DNA of 64,000 nt from Vibrio gigantis (GTDB lineage: Bacteria; Pseudomonadota; Gammaproteobacteria; Enterobacterales; Vibrionaceae). The stretch is from contig NZ_AP025493.1 of assembly GCF_024347515.1 (NCBI RefSeq), positions 558,001 through 622,000 of the forward strand, in the 5' to 3' direction. Below, piece by piece: positions 16,669 to 25,416 of the stretch (its first letter is position 1; the number at the start of each line of letters is the position of its first letter). Made by a program: the position numbers and the translations under genes. The notes below the pieces were generated by a model. It was not told the DNA's origin. It made no database searches and worked only from the letters and a program-made list of their open reading frames with translations.

Positions 16669-17892
16669 TCATATTATTTGAAGTGGCTTTACCATTTCAC
16701 TATCAGGGAAGATGGTGTCTAGCTGCTTCGTTTTTATAGACAGGTGTTGACCAAGTACACCTTTAATTACACCTCGCATATCAGTCGTTGGTTTGAGATC
16801 TCGCCCTTGATACAGATCCTTTGGGCTTAATCCCGGCCAGTTTGCAATAACTTGCCCCCCAGAGCTGCCTGTACTCGATACGTTTGAAGCCTTGTTAGCC
16901 ATAGCCCCACCAGCAACCAACATGACATTACCAGTTCCATGATCGGTGCCTTTTGTACCGTTTTCCTTCGCTGTTCGACCAAATTCACTGGCGGCGATAA
17001 TCACTGTGTTATTCCAGTGTGAACCTAACGAGTCCTTAAGTGCCGCTAATCCTGCATCCAGAGTTTTAAGTTGGATGCTCAACCTTCCATTTACGATGCC
17101 TTGATTTGCATGGGTATCCCAACCACCAAGTTCCAGTGCAGCGATGTTTGGTCCGTTATCCGCAGATAAAATATCGCCCGTTTTTCCCATCAATGACTTA
17201 AATTGTTTGCCAACGCCTTGGTCACCCACCAACTCATCGATTTTCATGACGCTTTCAAAGTTGGCTGACAGCATTTGATCACTCTGAAAAAGTTCTTCAA
17301 GTAGCTCGATTTGTTTGTCGCGTGTTTTTAAACGGTTTGGATACCAACTGGCTACTGTAGATTCACCTTGCATGATTAACGGCAAGCCTGAATCAATCGC
17401 TATTCCGTCATACTTTTCTGAGCTTAACGTGAGTAAGCGGTTAAGCCATCCATGCGTATTAAAGGGATCGGAAGTGCCGTTTTCTAGTATCTTCTGTCCA
17501 TCAAAATGTGAGCGTTCTCGGTAGGCGGTTGAACACGCATGAACGAAGCTGAGCTCTTTGCTTTCGTACCATTGGTGGCATTGTTTGAGAGACGGATGCA
17601 ATCCAAAGAAGTTATCTAACTTCAATAGCTGATCGGGCTTCAAACCGATATTCGGTCTTAGTTCTAAATAATCAGGATCAGCATAAGGCACCACAACATT
17701 TAACCCATCCATCGCGCCACGCAGTGATATCCAAATAAAGATATTGTCTGAGAGTGTTTTGGCAAAACTTGGAAATGGCAACATTGCACTCATACCAACC
17801 GCTGCTGCCATTCCCATAAACTGACGGCGATTGATACTTTTTGGGCCGTTATTCTGTGACTTCATTTTCTGCGAACCGTTTGTCTTTTTCAT
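16669..17892 (-). CDS. DUF1501 protein exported by the Tat pathway
   Basis: The start at 17892 (MKKTNGSQ) has AGGAGTGGGT before it, so the frame extending to 17931 is not used. The 407-residue protein has a twin-arginine signal (NRRQFMGMAAAVGMSAMLPFPSFA). The DUF1501 core, related to the alkaline-phosphatase/sulfatase superfamily, follows with FIWISLRGAMDGLNVVVPY, AALELGGWDTHANQG and ASEFGRTAKENGTKGTDHGTGNVMLVAGG. The conserved WDTH and DHGT motifs are where metal ligands lie in related enzymes. The substrate is unknown. The ribosome site overlaps the stop of the DUF1800 gene upstream, so the two are co-translated. Confidence 0.88.
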   Translation of the reverse strand: MKKTNGSQKMKSQNNGPKSINRRQFMGMAAAVGMSAMLPFPSFAKTLSDNIFIWISLRGAMDGLNVVVPYADPDYLELRPNIGLKPDQLLKLDNFFGLHPSLKQCHQWYESKELSFVHACSTAYRERSHFDGQKILENGTSDPFNTHGWLNRLLTLSSEKYDGIAIDSGLPLIMQGESTVASWYPNRLKTRDKQIELLEELFQSDQMLSANFESVMKIDELVGDQGVGKQFKSLMGKTGDILSADNGPNIAALELGGWDTHANQGIVNGRLSIQLKTLDAGLAALKDSLGSHWNNTVIIAASEFGRTAKENGTKGTDHGTGNVMLVAGGAMANKASNVSSTGSSGGQVIANWPGLSPKDLYQGRDLKPTTDMRGVIKGVLGQHLSIKTKQLDTIFPDSEMVKPLQII

Positions 17893-17900
17893 ACCCACTC

Positions 17901-19262
17901 CTAACGATATTGAAACTGTGGGCTTAACCACAACAGAGAAAGTTGCATTGCAGCACTGTCGGCTTTGCTCAATACAATTTGAGTATGTTCATCAATTGCA
18001 TCGCCGTATAAAGTCGCAATCACTTTATCCACCACGACCTTAGGTTTTTCACCTGAAGTTCTCGCTGACTTGATAACAGCCGAAGCAAGTCGATTAGCCA
18101 CTTGCATACGTTGTGTTAACGCCGACGGGCTGTTGTAGTCTCTGTCTTGATCTGACCACCCTGCAGGTGAACCCGGTTTAAAAGGTGGTTGGCCTAGTGT
18201 GTTAAGAGTATTCAGTACCTGTTTTTCGTTAAGTGAAATGTCAGCGCTACGAAGCACCGCAAACAACCACTCTTTAGGTGGCCTAAAGCGATTAGGCTTA
18301 GGCGTGCTCGCCTCCTTGCTGTTCAGCAACAAACGGTAAATAGGTAGCAAATCACCATCGCTTTTTAGATACTCTGCAACCATCTGTTCCGAGAGTTCTT
18401 TAGGCGTATCACCAATAAAATGCTGACAAAGCTTATCAACCAAGTGTTTCACTGTGTCTTTATGCATAGCTAGCATTTGCAAACACGATTCGCCCTGCAA
18501 GACTCCTGACTCGGAATAGGCTTTTCCAAGTAAAGTTATCGTACCCGGTTCGTGTAAATCCGAAGCAAAGCGAAAACCAGCGTTGGGTGATTTGAACTTT
18601 ATCCCCCAGCCTGAAATCGCCTTGGCCAAGGCAATCACATCCTGTTGGTTATAGGAACCATCAACGCCGAGGGTGTGGAGCTCTAGAATTTCACGAGCGA
18701 GATTTTCATTCAGCCCCTTATCATGGCGCTTACCAACTTTTGAGTTAGGTCCAATGGAGAGTTGATTGTCGAGATAAAGAAGCATGGCTGGATGTTTTGA
18801 AGAAGCCATCAGCATGTCGCTGAAATTACCATTCCAATGCTCGCGAACCACATCGTTTTCAATGCTGGCAGCTAAGGGCATCAGTTTTCGATTGTCAACC
18901 GAGATGGCGAAGTGGTTACTCCAAAACTGAATAATGCGTTCTTGGAAACCATAAGGCGTTTCAACGCTTTGCAAGTGGCGAGCTTGAGATTGTTGTCGAT
19001 AATGAGTACGAAGAAAAGACTGTGCCTCTTTCTTCATTGCTTGCATCTTTTGCTCATCACCCTTCGCTTTCTTTCGCTGTTCACGATTCTCACCGACGGT
19101 TATCAGAATAGATTCGGTTGTGGGTAAAGCTTGAATGGACTGATGAACAAATGGCTTTTTATCCAACTGCTCTAAAGGAGAATAATAGGCTGTTTGACCT
19201 AATCTAGGCCCAAAACCAAACCTTTGCTCACCCACGATTTTTGAAGTCGGGTAATAATTCAT
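17901..19262 (-). CDS. DUF1800 protein, partner of the Tat-exported DUF1501 protein
   Basis: This 453-residue DUF1800 protein has the typical opening (RFGFGPRLGQ), FWSNHFAIS and LNENLAREILELHTLGVDGSYNQQDVIALAKAISGW, followed by KPNRFRPPKEWLFAVLRSADI. AGGGAGTGTGCA precedes the ATG. DUF1800 and DUF1501 genes are regularly found as adjacent pairs across bacteria and are of unknown biochemistry. This protein carries no obvious signal peptide while its partner has a Tat signal, so it could be exported by hitch-hiking on the partner; that is inference. The gene ends 9 bases before the DUF1501 start. Confidence 0.88.
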   Translation of the reverse strand: MNYYPTSKIVGEQRFGFGPRLGQTAYYSPLEQLDKKPFVHQSIQALPTTESILITVGENREQRKKAKGDEQKMQAMKKEAQSFLRTHYRQQSQARHLQSVETPYGFQERIIQFWSNHFAISVDNRKLMPLAASIENDVVREHWNGNFSDMLMASSKHPAMLLYLDNQLSIGPNSKVGKRHDKGLNENLAREILELHTLGVDGSYNQQDVIALAKAISGWGIKFKSPNAGFRFASDLHEPGTITLLGKAYSESGVLQGESCLQMLAMHKDTVKHLVDKLCQHFIGDTPKELSEQMVAEYLKSDGDLLPIYRLLLNSKEASTPKPNRFRPPKEWLFAVLRSADISLNEKQVLNTLNTLGQPPFKPGSPAGWSDQDRDYNSPSALTQRMQVANRLASAVIKSARTSGEKPKVVVDKVIATLYGDAIDEHTQIVLSKADSAAMQLSLLWLSPQFQYR

Positions 19263-19402
19263 TGCACACTCCCTTACGCTCGATCTTTTCTAAGTGTAAT
19301 CGCTTAGTCATCAAGCATAGGGAGCTTTACAAGGTTTTACGTTAGATGGGTGTCAACTGCCTATCAAGTTACGGACACGGTGTGATCATTTTGAATGGAT
19401 GT

Positions 19403-19834
19403 CTATTTACGCCACATATAAACAAACTGGTCGTTTTGCGAGGTGATTTCAAAGCCAAACCTGAGATACAACTCCCCAACCCGGTTACCTTGCAGATAAC
19501 ATAGCTCTACTGGCTTATTGAGCTTGGCAGCGTGAGCCAAACAATCAGTCAAAACTTGGCTTCCAATACCCTTACCATGATATTCAGGTAGCAAAAAAAA
19601 TCGGCAAAAGTAGAAGTGCTCTCCTTTGTCTTGCAACAACACACTACCAATCGCTTTACCTTGATATTCGATGATTTCAGGCCGTTCTTCTGCCCACTCT
19701 TCAGCATGTATATCTCGCTGAACTTGCTCATCCCAACCAAAGACAGCTTTAATAGGTTCAAACTCTGCCGCCTTTTTCAGTTCGAACAGAAATTCATAAT
19801 CTGATGGCTGAGCGGCTCTTGTCGAATACTTCAA
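19403..19834 (-). CDS. GNAT-family N-acetyltransferase
   Basis: This 143-residue GNAT domain has beta strands in the usual order, acetyl-CoA motif A FFLLPEYHGKGIGSQVLTDCLAHA (consensus Q/RxxGxG/A appears as HGKGIG) and the late GELYLRFGFEI element. The start MKYSTRAAQ follows AGGTATTTTGA. It is the first of three unrelated-looking GNAT genes on the minus strand (19403-20895), with gaps of 92 and 51 bases. The substrate is unknown. Confidence 0.85.
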   Translation of the reverse strand: MKYSTRAAQPSDYEFLFELKKAAEFEPIKAVFGWDEQVQRDIHAEEWAEERPEIIEYQGKAIGSVLLQDKGEHFYFCRFFLLPEYHGKGIGSQVLTDCLAHAAKLNKPVELCYLQGNRVGELYLRFGFEITSQNDQFVYMWRK

Positions 19835-19926
19835 AATACCTCCAACAATAAATGGCTATGGCTTCATTTTGGTTTAGACGGAACACGGTAACCCCCGATA
19901 AACCAACAAATGCCACGCTTACATGT

Positions 19927-20421
19927 TTATGTTCGGTCTAATTGGTAACGCAGGACTTCGTGTCTGTCTTGCTCTGAGTAAAAAGTATTCAGGAACTGAC
20001 CACTGCATTTCTCAATCACCTTTTGCGAAGCAATATTGCCTCTCTCACAGGTAATGATAGCGCTTTCGGTCAATACATGACGTTGAACCCAAGACAACAT
20101 ATGACTTGCGACACCCCGCCCTCTGGCTTGCGGCAGGGTCTCATACCCGATATGTCCAATGACATCGTGAATGTACTGACTGGTGCCATGCCGAACTCTT
20201 ATCACACCAAGAATACGTCCAAGATCCAAATAAAAATAAGTAGATGCTGGCGTCCACCCTTTAGGCAGGCACTCACCTTTTGAATAAGCAATTCGTCTTT
20301 CTAAATAGGCATCACTGCCATCAGAAATACCAGTATAGATCTCGAGTCCATCATCAATACAAGCTTGTACATAATGGTGGAACGCATTTGAGTGCGCCAT
20401 GTCAGCTTTGACTATATCCAT
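19927..20421 (-). CDS. GNAT-family N-acetyltransferase
   Basis: This 164-residue protein has its acetyl-CoA binding motif in YETLPQARGRGVASHMLSWVQRHV and the later strand-helix element CERGNIASQKVIEKCSGQFL. The segment RVRHGTSQYIHDVIGHIGYE is typical of a GNAT branch often annotated as predicted acetyltransferase. No strong ribosome site is visible before ATG 20421. It is the middle gene of the three-GNAT group. The substrate is unknown. Confidence 0.85.
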   Translation of the reverse strand: MDIVKADMAHSNAFHHYVQACIDDGLEIYTGISDGSDAYLERRIAYSKGECLPKGWTPASTYFYLDLGRILGVIRVRHGTSQYIHDVIGHIGYETLPQARGRGVASHMLSWVQRHVLTESAIITCERGNIASQKVIEKCSGQFLNTFYSEQDRHEVLRYQLDRT

Positions 20422-20472
20422 ATAAATTCTATTCCTGCCTAGTACTTGCCTGACTATGCACTAAGCCCAACG

Positions 20473-20895
20473 CTAGGCTAAGTGCATGGTGTACTCTTGG
20501 TGCCCAGTGTGCTCATCCGCTTGTTCACTTACGATTTTAAAGCCTTGAGAAAGGTAGAACTCAATAGTCGCTTGATTCTCTTTGTACACATTTAAAGACA
20601 ACTTTGGGCATTCAAGCTTGGCATGTTGCATGAGCTGTTTCCCGATGCCACAACCTTGATGCTGCGGGCTCACAAAGATCGCCGCTAAGATCCCTTCATA
20701 GACCGAATAAAAGCCACGAACTTCCCCATCACCTTGGAACACGTAGGTTCGTGAGGCAGGTAGGTAGATATCGCGCATATTGTCCACTTGTAACTCCCAA
20801 AATTCAGGCGACATGAAGTCGTGTGCCTTAATGGAAGCCGTGAGCCAGATATCTAGAACCGTTTCAGTGTCGGCTGCGCTGTATTCTCTGATCAT
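20473..20895 (-). CDS. yjaB: GNAT-family N-acetyltransferase, YjaB-like
   Basis: This 140-residue acetyltransferase resembles E. coli YjaB along its length. It shares the opening (DTETVLDIWLTASIKAHDFMSPEFW), the acetyl-CoA motif AIFVSPQHQGCGIGKQLMQHA and LNVYKENQATIEFYLSQGFKI. YjaB binds acetyl-CoA, but its acceptor is not well established. It lies upstream of the other two GNAT genes on the same strand. The symbol is given by similarity and is moderately sure. Confidence 0.8.
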   Translation of the reverse strand: MIREYSAADTETVLDIWLTASIKAHDFMSPEFWELQVDNMRDIYLPASRTYVFQGDGEVRGFYSVYEGILAAIFVSPQHQGCGIGKQLMQHAKLECPKLSLNVYKENQATIEFYLSQGFKIVSEQADEHTGHQEYTMHLA

Positions 20896-20995
20896 TTTGA
20901 TTCTCTAACGTTTAATGCAACTGTATTTGCCAGTCAGTATGCTCAGAAGCGGCCCCAAAATATTGAAGATTTACGACAATTGTTCGAAAGAATGG

Positions 20996-21334
20996 TTACT
21001 GCTTTTTCACGTATTTCGCTGTTACCAACATTTCACCGCCACCATCAAGCTTGCAATCTAACTGGTGATCCTTGCCTTCATTGATGCGACGAATCACTGC
21101 TTTAGTACCGATTTTCAATACGCTAGAACTGCCTTTCACTTTTAGATCTTTAATGAAAGTAACTTTGTCGCCGGTATCTAACACTGCACCGTTAACGTCC
21201 TTAACACGCGCGGCCTCTCTTTCTAGACGCTCTTCTTCTGGGTTCCATTCGTAGGCACATTCGGGGCAGATTAGGTTGTTTTGGTCTTGATAGACGTATT
21301 CAGATTGGCATTGCGGGCAAGGAGGTAAAGACAT
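20996..21334 (-). CDS. yjdM: Zinc-ribbon protein of the PhnA/YjdM family
   Basis: This 112-residue protein begins with a zinc ribbon (cysteines at 6, 9, 23 and 26 in CPQC and CPEC). A PhnA-type C-terminal beta domain follows (VKDVNGAVLDTGDKVTFIKDLKVKGSSSVLKIGT..CKLDGGGEMLVTAKYVKK). The family was once called alkylphosphonate uptake protein but has no role in phosphonate transport; its function is unknown. The length equals that of E. coli YjdM. It is a stand-alone gene. Confidence 0.92.
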   Translation of the reverse strand: MSLPPCPQCQSEYVYQDQNNLICPECAYEWNPEEERLEREAARVKDVNGAVLDTGDKVTFIKDLKVKGSSSVLKIGTKAVIRRINEGKDHQLDCKLDGGGEMLVTAKYVKKQ

Positions 21335-21458
21335 ACGTTAATAACTCATTTAAATAGAATTTGCGTCCATTTTAATGACTCTTGTTTGGCTTAGCGAGCA
21401 TAAATCTAACAAGTTTCTTTGAGAGTTCATTATCTTAAAAAGAACAGTGCCCAAAACG

Positions 21459-21488
21459 AACAAACACAGCCGCTAAGCTGTGTTTGTT
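21459..21488 (-). terminator. Terminator of the ThrE-family exporter gene
   Basis: AACAAACACAGC (21459-21470) and GCTGTGTTTGTT (21477-21488) form a 12-base-pair stem with a six-base loop. On the minus strand a T-rich stretch (CGTTTT) follows. Confidence 0.85.
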
Positions 21489-21512
21489 TGTAGGTTCGAG
21501 AAGCGGAACGGC

Positions 21513-22676
21513 TTAGCGTTCAACTTTTGGTGAGTAAATGGAGTAAGCGGTGATTTGCCCTGCCACGATTGCCGAGAACATGAATAACGCAGACAAACCA
21601 ATACTTGGAATCGGCAAAATCGATTGTTCAAACACTGACTGGCTAGCACTCACTAATACTCGGCTACCCGGAACCAAGATGATGATCCCTTGCACGATAT
21701 AAATAGAGCCCGTGAGCTCCATCTTCTTGGCAATCCAAGTTCCGTACAAAGTAATAAGAACCGTCGTGACCCAAGTACCTACAACCCAACCACTATCAAA
21801 ACCTAGATAGAACGGTCCCCACATACCGAGAACCGCAACTGGTAAGCCAAGCAAGATGTCTTTCGGGCGTGCATTGAACATCACACCGATAGATACAGAG
21901 ATCAGCACCAAGCCAGATATATGCATCCACATTGGTACCGCATTGGTATAGTCGATGGAGACCGCTTGCCCCCATATCGCTTCACCAATATTGAGCCCCA
22001 TGATTATCCCAACAAACAGCTTTATCAGCGTTAAGGCACTCTGCCCTAACAAGCTAGTACCAGAGACTAGATCATTAAACGCCAAACACTCTAATGCGTT
22101 GGCTATGGATAACCCGGGGACGAACAAGACAATCGAGGCGATACACAGCGCCCACACCGGAATCGGTAACCCTGTGCTTGCCAAAAAGGCTACGAAAATA
22201 CCCGTTAACAGTGCCGAGATAAACTCAACCGCAATAGCACGACGTGAATGAAGAACTTGCTGACATACCCAAACCATCAAACCCAATAACGCAGAAAAGC
22301 CAACCGCTTCCAACGTACTGCCCACCAGCATTAAATACGCAGGCGGTATACCCATATTAGCAAGAGCAGTCACAAATTTAGAATAACCGACAGGCTCAGG
22401 GACAGGTTCACTGCTTGGCTGGTTAATACGAATGATCGTATTGGCCAACAAACTCAGGTTAATTGAAGCAGGCTTTAGACGCTTAAGAATAACGGCGTTG
22501 TTATCGTCTGGAAATTGATAGTTTATCGCCGTTGGTGTTGCTTGGATCATCACATCAACACCATGCTTTTTTGCATAGAATTGAGTGTATTTCTCGAGCT
22601 TGTAAGGAGCACAGCCACTGCGGTGAAGAGTATCACCAATTTCAACAATTTTGTTAATTCTGAACTGAGAAGGCAT
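21513..22676 (-). CDS. ThrE-family threonine/serine exporter (fused YjjP-YjjB type)
   Basis: The start is placed at 22676 (MPSQFRINKIVEIGDTLHRSG), where family similarity begins; an upstream in-frame ATG at 22757 exists and neither has a strong ribosome site. The 387-residue protein has the cytoplasmic ThrE N-terminal domain (about 1-110: LHRSGCAPYKLEKY and ATPTAINYQF). About ten membrane helices follow in two five-helix blocks (PF06738 then the PF12821-type block with VPGSRVLVSASQSV). Bacteria such as E. coli split this into YjjP and YjjB; here it is one chain, as in the Corynebacterium ThrE exporter. It probably exports threonine/serine or a dicarboxylate; the substrate is unproved. Confidence 0.85.
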   Translation of the reverse strand: MPSQFRINKIVEIGDTLHRSGCAPYKLEKYTQFYAKKHGVDVMIQATPTAINYQFPDDNNAVILKRLKPASINLSLLANTIIRINQPSSEPVPEPVGYSKFVTALANMGIPPAYLMLVGSTLEAVGFSALLGLMVWVCQQVLHSRRAIAVEFISALLTGIFVAFLASTGLPIPVWALCIASIVLFVPGLSIANALECLAFNDLVSGTSLLGQSALTLIKLFVGIIMGLNIGEAIWGQAVSIDYTNAVPMWMHISGLVLISVSIGVMFNARPKDILLGLPVAVLGMWGPFYLGFDSGWVVGTWVTTVLITLYGTWIAKKMELTGSIYIVQGIIILVPGSRVLVSASQSVFEQSILPIPSIGLSALFMFSAIVAGQITAYSIYSPKVER

Positions 22677-23200
22677 GGGTATTTTAGGCGAGACAAAATG
22701 TGCGGCAAATGTACCAAACGATAGACGGAATGACGAGACTTTTGCGTGAATTATCAACTGAACTCGTTACTTTTTTCTGCAAACGCTTAGAAGTGTCTAT
22801 AACTCTACTCATTTGGGATTAGTTTGATGAATATTTTAACAGGTTGATAAGTTAAATTTATGCATTCAGATTGTTATTAACGGACTCAAAAATACGAATA
22901 AAAATCAGTTTATGTTAACACTTAAAATTCCTTAATTTTCATGAGTTTTATGACAACTTAACACTGCCAAGTTAGATTTATAAATCAAAGAGAGCTCATC
23001 ACAAAAGCAGCATGAAATTTACTGTTATTTCTCGTCCTCCTTATAAGGAGATTCTAGTCACATTTTATTCACTCTGAAAACGCCGAACATGATTGAAAAA
23101 CTAGCGGAGTGGTGGTTATGCGAGCACTTAGAATAAAAATGAAAGAAAAAGGTTTCGTTTTCAGTTAGATGTGGCATTATCAAACTCGTTAAGACGATGT
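22677..23200. other. AT-rich intergenic region before the tRNA genes
   Basis: I see no supported gene. The only notable content is a candidate tRNA promoter: a -10-like CATTAT at 23175-23180 with a weak -35 (TTTCGT at 23153-23158), which would start transcription just before the first tRNA. Confidence 0.4.
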
Positions 23201-23275
<75 letters not shown>

Positions 23276-23313
23276 GTCTTCTTGATGCCTCAGTCTTACT
23301 CATAAGACAGTGT

Positions 23314-23388
<75 letters not shown>

Positions 23389-23709
23389 ACTTCTCCTGAA
23401 GATTCATTACGAGCTTTCTTCCAGCGTCACCCTATTCAAAAACGTCTCCGTTCGTTAAGTCCATAGTCATTAATCTATACTGACTAAACCTATTTATTTA
23501 AACCTCGATTGACCAACCAGCGCTAATTCACCAGCTCGCTCTATTAACTCCTTAAATCGTTTCGTATTTCTTGTACTTGTCCAAATCACACATTGCAGCT
23601 CAGCTTTAAACGATTTTCAAAATTGTTCCAATTTAATAATCTCGGTCAATATCCGAAAAAACAGTTGTGTTAATGTGCGCCCATTAGCAACAACCCATAA
23701 ATAATAAAA
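23389..23709. other. Intergenic region after the tRNA genes
   Basis: About 320 bases with no supported gene. No clear tRNA terminator hairpin is visible. The right part must contain the promoter of the small gene at 23710. Confidence 0.4.
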
Positions 23710-23967
23710 ATGTTTAAAAGCAATGAGTTAACAATTAACATCGAAGCAATTAATGTCGCTCTAGCAAAAGTTGAAAATGCCAATAAAATTCAGCTAGATA
23801 CATTGAAAGGTTATGTAAACCGCGAACCTGAACAGGCTGTACTGGCTTTTCGATCGCTGAATGAAGCAGAATCAATCGACGATAAGTTTAAAAAGATCAT
23901 GGCAGAGCTACCGCACCTAAGTGGCGAAGCTCAACACCTTCTAGAAACTTCGATTCTATTGCAGTAG
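23710..23967 (+). CDS. Small (85 aa) hypothetical cytosolic protein
   Basis: The frame starts MFKSNELTINIEAINVALAKVENANK. It is rich in predicted alpha helix and mildly acidic, with no signal, membrane helix or cysteine. No ribosome site is obvious (TAATAAAA precedes the ATG), which lowers confidence. The codon and amino-acid use is normal for this genome. It is followed directly by a long palindrome at 23983-24030. I do not recognise a family. Confidence 0.6.
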   Translation: MFKSNELTINIEAINVALAKVENANKIQLDTLKGYVNREPEQAVLAFRSLNEAESIDDKFKKIMAELPHLSGEAQHLLETSILLQ

Positions 23968-23982
23968 TGGTATTGATCTTGG

Positions 23983-24030
23983 TAGATAAGTCTTAACTGA
24001 TGTATACCAACATGAGTTAAGACTTATCTA
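23983..24030. repeat. Near-perfect 48-bp palindrome between convergent genes
   Basis: TAGATAAGTCTTAACT (23983-23998) is matched exactly in inverse at 24015-24030. After one mismatch the stem continues with ATG/CAT around the loop TATACCAA. There is no T run on either side. It sits between the 85-residue protein and the convergent coiled-coil gene, so it may end both transcripts, but the length and lack of a T tract also suit a dispersed palindromic repeat. Confidence 0.75.
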
Positions 24031-24073
24031 ATGTATCCATCGATTTGATGGCGAAGAGTGTGGCATTCATTCA

Positions 24074-24559
24074 TCACTCCCAAAAATCCCACCACTTTTT
24101 GCTGTTTTCCTCACGTTGCTGTTGGCCTTTCTCTGAACCTTTTCCTTCTTCTTTGCGATTTTGTTCCGCCTTCTTGTCTTTCTGCTTGTCTAACCCCGGC
24201 GTCGCTTCTCGCTCATCCATGTCATCTTTTAGCTTTTCTTTTTTATCTTTGAGCTTCTCTTTGCTCTCTTCGAGTGCTTCTTTCTCTTCTTCTAAATCGT
24301 CCAGTTCTTTATCTAATTTCTGCTTATCTTTTTTATTCTTAGTCTTCTTCGCTTTCTTCTTTTTCTCTTCAATCATCGAGTCGATCTGCTTCTCATGATC
24401 GTCAATTTCGCCTTCAACTTTTTTTGCCTCAGCGAATGTTTTTACTTCTTCTAAATCTGGCTTCCCCTTACCAGCCCATTCAGGTTTTTCCGCGATGCTG
24501 TGGGTAGACCACGAAAGCAAAGCGCTCGTTACTGCAAGTACTAGAACTGTCTTATTCAT
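24074..24559 (-). CDS. Exported highly charged Lys/Glu-rich helical protein
   Basis: This 161-residue protein has a Sec signal (MNKTVLVLAVTSALLSWSTHSIA, cut near SIA-EK). It is followed by about 115 residues composed almost wholly of Lys, Glu, Asp and Leu (EIDDHEKQIDSMIEEKKKK; LKDKKEKLKDD). This predicts a long single helix or coiled coil in the periplasm. The tail is Gln/Glu-rich and ends with aromatic WWDFWE. There is no enzymatic motif. It lies downstream of the copper operon but behind a terminator (24622-24659), so it is probably independent. Function is unknown. Confidence 0.75.
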   Translation of the reverse strand: MNKTVLVLAVTSALLSWSTHSIAEKPEWAGKGKPDLEEVKTFAEAKKVEGEIDDHEKQIDSMIEEKKKKAKKTKNKKDKQKLDKELDDLEEEKEALEESKEKLKDKKEKLKDDMDEREATPGLDKQKDKKAEQNRKEEGKGSEKGQQQREENSKKWWDFWE

Positions 24560-24621
24560 CCTTAAACCCCCATCCCTTTAATCTTTTAAAGCTAATACCT
24601 AAATAGCACTAAAACAAGGAA

Positions 24622-24659
24622 GCCATACCTAGCAATCATCCATTTGAACTAGGTATGGC
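24622..24659 (-). terminator. Terminator of the cupredoxin gene and copper operon
   Basis: GCCATACCTAG (24622-24632) pairs with CTAGGTATGGC (24649-24659) in an 11-base-pair stem. On the minus strand it is followed by TTCCTTGTTTT. Confidence 0.8.
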
Positions 24660-24672
24660 AAGTGTATTAGCC

Positions 24673-25296
24673 TTATAGCGTTACTGCTTTAACCATGCCC
24701 GCTTCAGCGTGACCAGGAATATTGCATGCGAATTCTACGTTGTTATCACCATGGAAGTGCCAAAGCAGTTGCTTCGCCTTGCCAGGTTTAACGGTAACAG
24801 TGCTACCGGAATCATGCGCATGGTTACCCATCTTTTTCATCATTTCACGATGCTCTAACTGCTCTGTTGCAGAACCAATAGAGAACTCGTGGTCAATCTT
24901 ACCGGTGTTCATCACTACAAACTGAACCACATCATTGGGCTCAATATCGACTTTATTTTTGAATGTGATTTTCATATCGTCACTCAACAGAACGTGAACG
25001 ACTTTATCTGGCTTAGCTCCCTTAGCAGGCATACCCACTTCAGACATGCCTTCCATATCCATCATTCCGTCCATGCTCATCATTTTTGAATGATCCATTT
25101 TGCCATTCTTCATCATTGAATGATCCATCTTAGAGTGGTCCATCTCGCCATTTTTCATCATCGAGCCGTCCATCATAGAGTGATCCATTTCACCGTTATT
25201 CATCATTGAATCATCCATCTTAGAGTGATCCATTTCAGCAAAAGCTGTCGCAGTAGTTAGCGTTAGGGCAATAGCAATCATCGTTTTTTTCATCAT
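24673..25296 (-). CDS. Periplasmic cupredoxin with Met/His-rich N-terminal repeats
   Basis: AGGAATT precedes the ATG; the signal MMKKTMIAIALTLTTATAFA is cut after residue 20. Residues 22-89 are a Met/Asp/His repeat region built from MDHSKMD and MMKNGEMDHS units, apt to bind Cu(I). The C-terminal cupredoxin domain (about 95-207) shows a complete type 1 copper set: H136 (IDHEFS), C191 and H196 (FACNIPGHAEAGM) and M201. The last gene of the copper efflux operon, it follows CusA by 120 bases, and a hairpin lies between them. A copper chaperone or buffer feeding CusB/CusA in the periplasm is the inferred job. The repeat region varies in copy number easily and is worth comparing between strains. 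Confidence 0.9.
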   Translation of the reverse strand: MMKKTMIAIALTLTTATAFAEMDHSKMDDSMMNNGEMDHSMMDGSMMKNGEMDHSKMDHSMMKNGKMDHSKMMSMDGMMDMEGMSEVGMPAKGAKPDKVVHVLLSDDMKITFKNKVDIEPNDVVQFVVMNTGKIDHEFSIGSATEQLEHREMMKKMGNHAHDSGSTVTVKPGKAKQLLWHFHGDNNVEFACNIPGHAEAGMVKAVTL

Positions 25297-25360
25297 AATT
25301 CCTTAACTTTCTCGTCGTTTAATCACTTAAGTTATTCTGCTTTAGTGATAGAGTTTGATT

Positions 25361-25392
25361 TGTCCTTACCCATTTCAGAATGGATAAGGACA
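25361..25392 (-). other. Hairpin between cusA and the cupredoxin gene
   Basis: TGTCCTTA (25361-25368) pairs with TAAGGACA (25385-25392), and an inner CCATT/AATGG stem follows. No T run follows on the minus strand, so it is more likely a processing or attenuation hairpin than a full terminator. Confidence 0.5.
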
Positions 25393-25416
25393 GTAATATT
25401 CATTTTAATTAGTGAG

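Noticed and set aside
19403..20895. Three acetyltransferase genes in a row as an integron cassette array
   Set aside because: The gaps show no attC-like imperfect palindromes, there is no integrase, and the genes look chromosomal in composition.
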